Source: JANWYQ01 sp034432445 | GTDB lineage: Bacteria; Chloroflexota; Anaerolineae; JAAEKA01 | NCBI GenBank assembly: GCA_034432445.1 | Contig: DAOUBX010000260.1 | Span: 1 to 31,107 of the forward strand | Length of the DNA: 31,107 nucleotides | Direction: 5' to 3' | Notes under the pieces: generated by a model | What the model was told of the DNA's origin: nothing | The model's input: the letters and a program-made list of their open reading frames with translations, nothing else | The model's database searches: none | Translations under genes and position numbers: made by a program | Shown: positions 7,700 to 15,372 of the stretch, piece by piece | How positions within the stretch are numbered: position 1 is the stretch's first letter | How the letters are laid out: the number at the start of each line of letters is the position of its first letter

Positions 7700-8917
7700 A
7701 TGAAGGTTCTCTTTCTCACCCGCGAGTATCCGCCGCATGTCTACGGCGGCGCGGGGGTCCACGTCGAGTATCTATCCGAAGAGCTGTCCAAACTCATGGA
7801 CGTCGAAGTACGCAGCTTTGGCGATCAAGACGCGGCCTTGAACGACCACCTGACCGTCAAGGGCTATCCCTTCGCCAAAGGTACCTTTGCCAGGGTGGAC
7901 AAGAAGCTGAGCGGCGCGCTCGACACCCTGGAAACAAACTTGGCGACGCTGACCGACCCGGTCGACGCCGATGTGGTACACGTCCACACCTGGTACGCCC
8001 ACTTCGGCGGCATCATGGCCAAAATCCTCTACGGCATCCCCCTCGTTCTAACCACGCACTCGCTGGAACCGCTGCGGCCTTGGAAGCGCGAGCAGCTCGG
8101 CCGCGGCTACGACATGTCGTCTTGGATCGAAAAGACCGCCATTGAAATGGCCGACGCTGTGATTGCCGTCTCGGAAGGTACCAGGGAGGATGTGTTGGCG
8201 CACTTTGACGTCGATCCGGCCAAGGTGCGCGTGATCTACAACGGCATCAACGTCGAGCAGTACAAACCGACCCCGGCAACCGATGCCCTGCTCAGGTACG
8301 GCGTGAACCCGGATAAGCCCTACGTGCTGTTCGTCGGCCGTATCACACGGCAGAAAGGCATCATCCACCTGGTCAACGCCGTGCAGTACATCAACCCGGA
8401 TGTGCAGATTGTGCTCTGCGCCGGCGCGCCGGACACCAAGGAAATCGCCGCCGAAATGGAAGCGGCCGTCGCCAGGGTGCGCCAACAAGGCTTCGACAAC
8501 GTGATTTGGATCCAGGAGATGCTGTCCAAGCCGGACGTGATCCAAATGTACAGCCATGCCACGGTGTTCTGCTGTCCGTCGATCTACGAGCCCTTCGGCA
8601 TCATCAACCTGGAGGCCATGGCCTGCCAGACGGCCGTGGTTGCCAGCGCGGTCGGCGGCATCAAAGAAGTGGTCGTCGACGGCGAAACAGGCATTTTGGT
8701 GCCGGTCGAGCAGCTCAACGTGGCCCCCTTCGAGCCGGTCGACCCGGATAGATTCGCCCGTGACCTGGCTTCGGCCATCAACCGACTGCTAGACGATCCC
8801 GCTTTGTGCGCATCGATGGCCCGCGCCGGCCAGACGCGCGCGCGTGAGGTGTTCAGCTGGGCCAGCATCGCCGCACAAACCAAGGCGCTCTATGAGGCGG
8901 TGATCGGCAAGCAGTAA
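7700..8917 (+). CDS. glgM: Glycogen synthase, actinobacterial GlgA type / maltose-1-phosphate synthase GlgM
   Basis: This is a GT-B fold, GT4-type glucosyltransferase of 405 residues. It starts MKVLFLTREYPPHVYGGAGVHVEYL, with the glycine-rich donor/acceptor loop. The family E-x7-E motif is EPFGIINLE (E297 and E305), preceded by LFVGRITRQKGIIHLV. It matches the short 'Corynebacterium-type' GlgA rather than the roughly 480-residue GT5 enzyme. Characterised members join ADP-glucose to glucose-1-phosphate to give alpha-maltose-1-phosphate (GlgM). The next gene is glgE, whose substrate is exactly that product, so the GlgM role is favoured over plain glycogen synthase. The Shine-Dalgarno AAGGAAGG ends six bases before the ATG. 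Element C lies 74 bases upstream. Confidence 0.93.
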   Translation: MKVLFLTREYPPHVYGGAGVHVEYLSEELSKLMDVEVRSFGDQDAALNDHLTVKGYPFAKGTFARVDKKLSGALDTLETNLATLTDPVDADVVHVHTWYAHFGGIMAKILYGIPLVLTTHSLEPLRPWKREQLGRGYDMSSWIEKTAIEMADAVIAVSEGTREDVLAHFDVDPAKVRVIYNGINVEQYKPTPATDALLRYGVNPDKPYVLFVGRITRQKGIIHLVNAVQYINPDVQIVLCAGAPDTKEIAAEMEAAVARVRQQGFDNVIWIQEMLSKPDVIQMYSHATVFCCPSIYEPFGIINLEAMACQTAVVASAVGGIKEVVVDGETGILVPVEQLNVAPFEPVDPDRFARDLASAINRLLDDPALCASMARAGQTRAREVFSWASIAAQTKALYEAVIGKQ

Positions 8918-8974
8918 GCAGTGTTCAGTGATCGACCACCCCTCACCGCTTATCGGTCATCGGTCACCGATTAC
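8905..8974 (+). repeat. Degenerate heptamer array at the glgM-glgE junction
   Basis: Ten successive 7-base units all begin with C: CGGCAAG, CAGTAAG, CAGTGTT, CAGTGAT, CGACCAC, CCCTCAC, CGCTTAT, CGGTCAT, CGGTCAC, CGATTAC. The best consensus is CGGTCAC. The glgM stop codon lies in the second unit. The later units also allow a small hairpin, ATCGGT/ACCGAT at 8952-8971. It resembles the short tandemly repeated heptamers known from cyanobacterial intergenic regions, but homology is not implied. Confidence 0.5.
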
Positions 8975-8993
8975 CCTTCCCAATGGAGTACCC

Positions 8994-10985
8994 ATGGTTC
9001 CCCAAGACTATCCCCGTGTGATTATCGAAGCTGTCAAGCCCCAAATCGACTGCGGCCGCTTTCCTATCAAACGCGTGACGGACGAGAAAGTCGTCGTGAC
9101 AGCCGACATCTACAAGGAAGGCCACGACGTGATCGCCGCTGTGGTCAAATACCGCCCTCAGGGCGCAATCGAGTGGCAAGAGGCCCCCATGCAATTCGTG
9201 GACAACGATCGCTGGCAGGGCGAGTTCACGGTCAGCGACATCGGACGCTACGAGTATACGATCGAGGGCTATGCCGAGCATTACCTCTCGTGGGTTGCCG
9301 AAATCACCAAGAAGAACTTGCCCGGCGCCAACTTGACCAGCGAGCTACTGGAGGGCGTGGCCGTCCTAGAGCGGTCGGTTGCGCTGGCCACAGGCGACGA
9401 CCAGGCCCGCCTGGCGAGCATCGTGGCCAGCATGGAAGCCGCGATCGAAGCCGGAGAACAGGCGCGCGCCATTGAGCTAGGCACCAGCAGCATCGTCAAA
9501 AACTTGATGGCCAAGTACCCTGACCGCTCAGAAGGCTACGAGTACCAGCCTTATCTGGAGGTTGTGGTCACGCGGCCGCGCGCGCGCTTTGCCGCCTGGT
9601 ACGAGTTCTTCCCGCGCTCCCAGGGGACAGTACCAGGCCAGCACGGTACCTTACAGGACAGCATTCGCCGTCTGCCCGACATCGCCGCCATGGGCTTCGA
9701 CGTCGTCTATCTCCCGCCGATTCACCCCATCGGTCGCAGCTTTCGCAAGGGCAAGAACAACAGCCTGGTGGCCGAGCCGGATGACGTCGGCAGCCCCTGG
9801 GCCATCGGCAACGAGAACGGCGGCCATATGGCGCTCGAGCCGCAACTGGGTACCTGGGAGGATTGGGACCAGTTCGTGGCTGCCTGCCGCGCCCTTGACA
9901 TCGAGATCGCTCTCGACTACGTGATGAACTGCTCGCCTGACCACCCTTACGTCACCGAACACCCCGAGTGGTTCTACCACCGCCCCGACGGCTCCATCAA
10001 GTACGCCGAAAACCCGCCGAAGAAGTACCAGGATGTTTATCCGCTCAACTTCGGCACGGAGGATCGGGCAGGGCTGTGGAACGAGATGCTCAAGATCTTC
10101 CTGTTCTGGATCGACAAGGGCGTAACGACTTTTCGCGTCGACAACCCGCACACCAAGCCGGTCGCCTTTTGGGAGTGGGTGATCGCCGAGGTGCACAAGC
10201 GCCATCCCGAGGTGATCTTCCTTGCGGAAGCTTTCACCCGGCCCAAGATGATGAAAATGCTGGCCAAGGCCGGCTTCACCCAGTCCTACACCTACTTCAC
10301 CTGGCGCAACTCCAAGGACGAGCTGACGGATTATCTAACCGAGCTGACGGCGACGGAGATGAAGGAGTACTACACCGGCAACTTCTTCGCCAACACGCCC
10401 GACATCCTGCCGACGATTCTGCAAATCGGCGGCCGGCCGGCCTTCATGATGCGCGCTGTGCTGGCCGGTACGCTCTCCTCGGTTTACGGCATCTACAGCG
10501 GCTTCGAGCTGTGTGAGAACGAGGCCTTGCCGGGCAAGGAAGAGTATCTGGACTCGGAGAAATACGAGATCAAGGTACGCGATTGGGATGCACCAGGCAA
10601 CATCAAGCCGCTGATCACCCGCATCAACCAGATTCGTCGCGAGAACCCGGCCCTGCAAGGGTACGACAACCTGCGTTTCATCCCCGTCGACAATCCCAGC
10701 ATCATCGGTTACGTCAAGATGACCCCAGACCGCTCGAACATTGTGGTGGTCGTCGTCAATCTCGACCCCTTCCACGCGCAGGACTCGTTTGTCCATCTGC
10801 CCTTGGAGGAATTCGGCATCCGGCCGGACGAGCTGTTCCAGGTGCACGATCTGTTGCACGACGAGCGTTACCTGTGGCGGGGGTCGCGCAACTACGTCAG
10901 CCTGACGCCGGGCGTCAAGCCGGCCCACATCTTCCGCATCCGCCGCTGGACGCACTACGAGTCGGGATTCGACTATTTTGCGTGA
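8994..10985 (+). CDS. glgE: Alpha-1,4-glucan:maltose-1-phosphate maltosyltransferase GlgE
   Basis: GlgE (GH13_3) transfers maltosyl units from alpha-maltose-1-phosphate onto a growing 1,4-glucan. The N-terminal beta domain (RVIIEAVKPQIDCGRFPIKR) is followed by the GH13 barrel. The barrel carries the substrate loop YLPPIHPIGRSFRKGKNN, the nucleophile in TTFRVDNPHTKP (D383) and the acid/base in IFLAEAFTRPKMM (E412). The 29-residue spacing equals that of D394 and E423 in the Streptomyces enzyme. The C-terminal domain starts near NIKPLITRINQIRRENPAL. The ATG at 8994 has GGAG five bases upstream, giving 663 residues. An earlier in-frame ATG at 8928 falls in the heptamer array and is unlikely. No glgB or trehalose synthase gene is in the window. 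Confidence 0.97.
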   Translation: MVPQDYPRVIIEAVKPQIDCGRFPIKRVTDEKVVVTADIYKEGHDVIAAVVKYRPQGAIEWQEAPMQFVDNDRWQGEFTVSDIGRYEYTIEGYAEHYLSWVAEITKKNLPGANLTSELLEGVAVLERSVALATGDDQARLASIVASMEAAIEAGEQARAIELGTSSIVKNLMAKYPDRSEGYEYQPYLEVVVTRPRARFAAWYEFFPRSQGTVPGQHGTLQDSIRRLPDIAAMGFDVVYLPPIHPIGRSFRKGKNNSLVAEPDDVGSPWAIGNENGGHMALEPQLGTWEDWDQFVAACRALDIEIALDYVMNCSPDHPYVTEHPEWFYHRPDGSIKYAENPPKKYQDVYPLNFGTEDRAGLWNEMLKIFLFWIDKGVTTFRVDNPHTKPVAFWEWVIAEVHKRHPEVIFLAEAFTRPKMMKMLAKAGFTQSYTYFTWRNSKDELTDYLTELTATEMKEYYTGNFFANTPDILPTILQIGGRPAFMMRAVLAGTLSSVYGIYSGFELCENEALPGKEEYLDSEKYEIKVRDWDAPGNIKPLITRINQIRRENPALQGYDNLRFIPVDNPSIIGYVKMTPDRSNIVVVVVNLDPFHAQDSFVHLPLEEFGIRPDELFQVHDLLHDERYLWRGSRNYVSLTPGVKPAHIFRIRRWTHYESGFDYFA

Positions 10986-11106
10986 GGTGACAGCGTCGAT
11001 CTGGAACCCGCTGACCGGCTGCCGGCGCAGGCAGATCGAGCGATCGGCACGCGCATCTTGCGCTCGACCTCTCAGCGAGGCAGGGGTCTAGGTCATCGCC
11101 AGACAA

Positions 11107-11136
11107 TTGACCCAACGCCCGCCGTCGTGCTACAAT
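11107..11136 (+). promoter_or_regulatory. uvrC promoter (TTGACC-18-TACAAT) giving a probable leaderless mRNA
   Basis: TTGACC at 11107-11112 and TACAAT at 11131-11136 are 18 bases apart. The expected start is 11143-11144, which is the A of the uvrC ATG. No Shine-Dalgarno precedes that ATG. Confidence 0.65.
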
Positions 11137-11143
11137 GGCGGCC

Positions 11144-13042
11144 ATGGTTCAGCAGGTCTCAGACAAGCTGCGCGCGCGCTTGGAAAGCCTCCCAGTGTCG
11201 CCGGGCGTTTATCTGATGAAGGACGGCCGGGGTCGGATCATCTACGTGGGCAAGGCCATCAACCTGCGCGCCCGCGTGCGCTCCTATTTCCAAAACGCAG
11301 CCCAACACACCGCCAAAACCCGTCGCCTGGTCGCCGAGATCGACGACCTAGAGTGGATCATCGTGCCCACCGAGGTGGACGCGCTGGTGCTGGAAAACAC
11401 GTTGATCAAGCGCTACCTACCGCGCTTCAACGTGATGCTCAAGGACGACAAGACCTACCCCTACATCAAAATCCACTGGCAAGACGACTTTCCCAAGGTA
11501 AGCGTCACGCGGCGTGTGGTGAAGGACGGCGCTGCCTACTACGGCCCTTATACCTCCGCTTTCAGCGTGCGGCAAACGCTGGACAACCTGCGCCGGGTCT
11601 TCCCCTACCTGACCTGCAACCGCGTGATCACCGGACAGGACGAGCGGGCCTGTCTGTACTACGACATCAAGTTGTGCGTGGCGCCGTGTATCGGCGTCGT
11701 CAAGCGCGACGAGTACCGCGAGATGATGCGCGGCCTGGCCGACTTCCTGGAGGGCAAAAGCGAGGAAGCTATCGGGGCGTTGGAGGCGCGCATGCGCAAT
11801 GCCGCCAAAGCGCTGCAGTTCGAGCGCGCCGCCATGTATCGCGACCAGATCAAGCTGGCCCAGCGGCTGGTGGAACGACAACAGGTGGTGACGCCGGACC
11901 CCATCGACCAGGACGTAATCGCCTTCGCCCGCGACGAGAACGGCGACGAGACGTGCTTCCAGGTGTTCTTCGTGCGCCGCGGCCGGCTGATCGGACGAGA
12001 GAGCTTCATCCTGCCGCGCACAGCCGAGGAGGACGCCGCCGAGCTGTTGGCCATCTTCCTGGGGCAGTTCTACGACAGCGCCACCTCTGTGCCCCCTGAG
12101 ATCCTCGTCCCGCTCGCGCCGGCTGACGCCACAGTCATCGTCGATTGGCTGAGCGGTAAGCGCCGCGCGCACGCTGGCGACACGGAGACGGTGGCCCTCG
12201 TGGAGCCTAGCGGTCAGACGGCTGCCGATGTGCTGCGCCTGGCAACCGACAACGCCTTCGAGATGTTGCGCACCCTGCGCGCCATGCGCCAGGCCGACAA
12301 GAGCAAGCAGGTGCTGGCCTTACAGGAGCTGCAACAGGCCCTGGGCCTAGACACGCCACCGGCGCGCATCGAATGTTTCGACATCTCCACGCTTCAAGGC
12401 ACCAACACCGTGGGCAGCATGGTGGTCTTCGCCGAGGGCACCCCGCGCAAGAGCGACTACCGCCGCTTCAAGATTCGCGGCCGCGGGGGCCAGGGCGAGC
12501 CCGACGACTATGCCGCCATGCGCGAGATGCTGCGCCGTCGCTTTCGTCGCGCCGTGGAGCCGGAGCCCGAGGACCCCGGCGCCAAGGCCCGGCGCAGCGC
12601 AGCAGCCTGGACCGTACTGCCCGACCTGGTGATCGTGGACGGCGGCAAGGGCCAGCTCGGCGTCGCCGTGGACGTACTCAAGGAGTTCGACCTGCTGGGC
12701 GCGGTGGCGGTGGTGGGGCTGGCCAAGCAGCGCGAGGAGATCTTCGTGCCCGGCGTTTCGCAGCCGGTGTTGTTGCCCCGCGACTCGGAGGGGCTCTTCC
12801 TGGTGCAGCGCATTCGCGACGAGGCGCATCGCTTCGCTATCACATTTCATCGTGAGATGCGCCAGAAGGCCGGCGTTGCGTCGGAACTGGAGAAAGCGCC
12901 AGGCATCGGCCCCAAGCGCCGCCAGGCCCTGCTCAAGGCCTTCGGCTCGATCGACGGCATCCGCGCCGCCAGCGTGGACGAGTTGGCTGCCGTGCCCGGC
13001 ATGAACCTCAAGGCTGCGCAGGCTTTGAAAGAACACCTGTGA
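11144..13042 (+). CDS. uvrC: Excinuclease ABC subunit C
   Basis: UvrC makes the dual incisions in nucleotide excision repair after UvrA/UvrB damage recognition. The GIY-YIG nuclease domain is at residues 15-95 (SPGVYLMKDGRGRIIYVGKA). A UVR helical motif (LQFERAAMYRDQIK) follows near 225. The RNase H-like incision domain holds IECFDISTLQGT and DLVIVDGGKGQLG, and the C-terminus has two helix-hairpin-helix repeats (APGIGPKRRQALLKAF and VPGMNLKAAQAL). The length from the ATG at 11144 is 632 residues, normal for UvrC. The earlier ATG at 11135 lies inside the -10 box and is excluded. The stop overlaps the rtcA start as GTGA, implying translational coupling. Confidence 0.97.
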   Translation: MVQQVSDKLRARLESLPVSPGVYLMKDGRGRIIYVGKAINLRARVRSYFQNAAQHTAKTRRLVAEIDDLEWIIVPTEVDALVLENTLIKRYLPRFNVMLKDDKTYPYIKIHWQDDFPKVSVTRRVVKDGAAYYGPYTSAFSVRQTLDNLRRVFPYLTCNRVITGQDERACLYYDIKLCVAPCIGVVKRDEYREMMRGLADFLEGKSEEAIGALEARMRNAAKALQFERAAMYRDQIKLAQRLVERQQVVTPDPIDQDVIAFARDENGDETCFQVFFVRRGRLIGRESFILPRTAEEDAAELLAIFLGQFYDSATSVPPEILVPLAPADATVIVDWLSGKRRAHAGDTETVALVEPSGQTAADVLRLATDNAFEMLRTLRAMRQADKSKQVLALQELQQALGLDTPPARIECFDISTLQGTNTVGSMVVFAEGTPRKSDYRRFKIRGRGGQGEPDDYAAMREMLRRRFRRAVEPEPEDPGAKARRSAAAWTVLPDLVIVDGGKGQLGVAVDVLKEFDLLGAVAVVGLAKQREEIFVPGVSQPVLLPRDSEGLFLVQRIRDEAHRFAITFHREMRQKAGVASELEKAPGIGPKRRQALLKAFGSIDGIRAASVDELAAVPGMNLKAAQALKEHL

Positions 13043-14109
13043 ACCGCGATCTTGTGACTATCGACGGCAGCTTCGGCGAAGGCGGCGGGCAGATCCTGCG
13101 CACAGCGTTGAGCCTGGCCAGCCTGCAAGGCCGGCCGCTGCGCATCGTCAACATTCGCGCCGGCCGCAAGCAGCCAGGTCTGCGGCCGCAGCACGTGCAA
13201 GCCGTCAAGGCCGCGGCAGCCATCTGCAACGCCAGCCTAGAAGGCGTGCACGAGCACAGCCGTGAGCTGCTGTTCACACCGCACACCGCCCCCCAGCCAG
13301 GCGCCTATCACTTCAGCATCGGCACGGCCGGCGCGGCTACGCTGGTGCTGCAGACGGTGCTTTTGCCGCTCAGCCATGCGCAGGGCCGATCCCAGGTCAC
13401 CGTCACCGGCGGCACCCACGTGAGTTGGAGCCCGCCTAGCGATTACCTGGAACACGTTTACCTGCCTGCGCTGGCGCCGCTCGGCTACCATGCTCAAGTC
13501 ACCCTCAGCAAGTGGGGCTTCTATCCCCGGGGCGGCGGCGAGATCACCCTGCACATCCAGCCGCACGCAGCCGCCGCCATCAGCCCACCGGCTTGGAGCC
13601 GGCCGCGCGGCGAACTGCAGGCAGTGCGCATTGTATCGGCTGCAGCCCAGGTCGGCAACCAGGTGACAGCGCGGCAGGCCAAGCAGGCCTACAACCGGCT
13701 GGTGGATACCGGCTTTGCCCCCCACTTGCTGCACACCCGCTTACTCAATCCGCTCTCGGTAGGCCCCGGCACCTGCCTTTTCCTTCTAGCCGAGTACGCC
13801 GATGGCCTCACAGCGGGGTTCACAGGCTATGGACGGCAGGGCTACCCGGCCGAGCGCGTGGCCGACGACGCCGTTGACGCCTTCTTGCAGCATCACCGCT
13901 CCGGCGCCAGCGTAGACCCTCATCTCGCCGACCAATTGGTGCTGCCCATGGCGCTGTCAGGCCGGGCGTTGGCGTTCCAGACCAGCGCTATCACGCAGCA
14001 TCTGCTCACCAACCTCTGGGTAGTAGCGCAATTCATAGGCCAACGCTGTGAGGTGATTGGCCAGGAAGGACAACCAGGGACTGTTCGATGTATGAACTCA
14101 CCTTTCTAG
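13039..14109 (+). CDS. rtcA: RNA 3'-terminal phosphate cyclase
   Basis: RtcA converts an RNA 3'-phosphate to a 2',3'-cyclic phosphate using ATP through a covalent histidine-AMP. The N-terminus GSFGEGGGQILRTALSLASL and the internal SKWGFYPRGGGEI are RtcA signatures. The nucleophile is H295 in VDPHLADQLVLPMALSG. The 356-residue length is typical. The start is GTG overlapping the uvrC stop by four bases, and the 3' end overlaps rnz by 22 bases, so the three genes are one operon. No rtcB ligase or rtcR regulator is visible. The start lacks a strong Shine-Dalgarno, fitting coupled translation. Confidence 0.95.
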   Translation: MNRDLVTIDGSFGEGGGQILRTALSLASLQGRPLRIVNIRAGRKQPGLRPQHVQAVKAAAAICNASLEGVHEHSRELLFTPHTAPQPGAYHFSIGTAGAATLVLQTVLLPLSHAQGRSQVTVTGGTHVSWSPPSDYLEHVYLPALAPLGYHAQVTLSKWGFYPRGGGEITLHIQPHAAAAISPPAWSRPRGELQAVRIVSAAAQVGNQVTARQAKQAYNRLVDTGFAPHLLHTRLLNPLSVGPGTCLFLLAEYADGLTAGFTGYGRQGYPAERVADDAVDAFLQHHRSGASVDPHLADQLVLPMALSGRALAFQTSAITQHLLTNLWVVAQFIGQRCEVIGQEGQPGTVRCMNSPF

Positions 14110-15059
14110 GCACGTCGGCGTCGGCGCCTACCATCCAGCGCGGTCTCTCGTCGGCCATTGTCGCCCACAAAGAATACCGCTTCATGATCGACTGCGGCGA
14201 GGGCACGCAGCGCCAACTGCTCAAGTCGGGCCTGGGCTTCAAGCGCCTGGATCGCATCTTGCTCACGCATGGTCATCTCGACCACATCCTTGGGTTGGGC
14301 GGGCTGATTTCCACCTTCGGCCGCTGGGAGATGATTCCCGATATCGACATTTACGCCGGCCATTGGGCCTTGCAGCGCGTGGCCGATCTGCTGGCCGTGG
14401 TCTTTGGCACGGTCGAGAACTTACCGATGAAGGTCAACCTGCGCGAGATCAAACCCGGCACGTTGCTGGACGACGGCAGCTTCGTGCTGAGCGCTTTCCC
14501 CGTCAGCCACCGCGGGCCGGGCTGCTTTGGCTTTTGCTTCGAGGAGAAGGCTCGCCGTCCTTTCCTGGCGGAGCGCGCCGAGGCGCTGGGCGTGCCGGCA
14601 GGGCCGATCCGGCGTGATCTCGTGCAGGGCCGGGCCGTCACGCTGCCTGACGGCCGCGTGGTACAGCCGGATGAGGTGCTAGGGCCAACCCAGGCAGGGG
14701 CCAAGTTGGTCTTTGTAGGCGACGTGGGCCGCACCGATGACCTGATTGCAGTCGCTCAAGGGGCCAACGCTCTGGTGATCGAAGCCACCTATCTAGAAGA
14801 GGAAGCAGACATGGCGCGGCGTTTCGGTCACCTGACGGCCGCCCAAGCCGCGCGGCTGGCGCGCGCGGCCGAAGTACACAGTCTGATCCTGCACCACGTC
14901 TCGCGCCGCTACTCGACGCGCCAAATCCTGGCCGAGGCGCGGCCGATCTTCGCCAGCACCGTGGTCGCCAACGACTTCGATCGCTTTCGCATTGCCAAGC
15001 AAGAGGGGGCCGTTTTGCTGCTCGACGCGGAGCTCGCGGACAGCGCTGCCGAACGCTAG
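14088..15059 (+). CDS. rnz: Ribonuclease Z (tRNA 3'-processing endonuclease)
   Basis: tRNase Z removes 3' trailers from pre-tRNA, leaving a 3'-OH for CCA addition. It starts MYELTFLGTSASAPTIQRGLS, the family's usual opening. The metallo-beta-lactamase motif HxHxDH is THGHLDHILGL (H61, H63, D65, H66). Further metal ligands lie in FPVSHRGPGCFGF, VFVGDVGRTDD and FGHLTAAQAARLA, and the last histidine lies in LILHHVSRRY. The 323-residue length is that of the short tRNase Z form. AGGGA ends seven bases before the ATG, inside rtcA. Confidence 0.94.
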   Translation: MYELTFLGTSASAPTIQRGLSSAIVAHKEYRFMIDCGEGTQRQLLKSGLGFKRLDRILLTHGHLDHILGLGGLISTFGRWEMIPDIDIYAGHWALQRVADLLAVVFGTVENLPMKVNLREIKPGTLLDDGSFVLSAFPVSHRGPGCFGFCFEEKARRPFLAERAEALGVPAGPIRRDLVQGRAVTLPDGRVVQPDEVLGPTQAGAKLVFVGDVGRTDDLIAVAQGANALVIEATYLEEEADMARRFGHLTAAQAARLARAAEVHSLILHHVSRRYSTRQILAEARPIFASTVVANDFDRFRIAKQEGAVLLLDAELADSAAER

Positions 15060-15190
15060 GGCCCAATCGCACAGGGCTGGGGTGCCCAGCGCCAGCGCAG
15101 GCTTGTCCGCGTACGGGCGTTGCGCCCAAAGTGTCGGCCACCTGCCGCTAGAGTCCAACCGAACAAGGCGCTAGTGTACGCTAAGGTAAT

Positions 15191-15219
15191 TTGCCGGGCG
15201 CCTCTCCCTATGGTATACT
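15191..15219 (+). promoter_or_regulatory. rpsB promoter (TTGCCG-17-TATACT, with TGG extension)
   Basis: TTGCCG at 15191-15196 and TATACT at 15214-15219 are separated by 17 bases, and TGG precedes the -10 box. The predicted start is near 15226. Confidence 0.7.
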
Positions 15220-15226
15220 TGCTTCC

Positions 15227-15249
15227 ACGAGCGCGCGCGGCGCGCTCGT
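15227..15249 (+). promoter_or_regulatory. GC-rich 10-bp hairpin at the 5' end of the rpsB mRNA
   Basis: ACGAGCGCGC and GCGCGCTCGT pair perfectly around a GCG loop. The hairpin begins at or next to the predicted transcription start. It could protect the 5' end or be part of an autoregulatory S2 leader. It is not a terminator, since no T tract follows. Confidence 0.6.
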
Positions 15250-15372
15250 ATTGCGCACGCCACCGGCGCGTATCTGTCTCGAGTGTGCCCCATTGTCCAC
15301 GGCGTGGGGTGAGAGGACAGGCAGCGCAGGGCGGACGACTAACACTCATCTGAGGAGGCAATAGTAGAAACC

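Larger units (their letters stand above)
15060..15372. other. Intergenic region and rpsB leader
   Basis: Bases 15060-15190 show no gene, terminator or repeat that I can support. From 15191 on, the rpsB promoter, a GC-rich 5' hairpin and a leader of about 147 bases follow. Confidence 0.5.
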
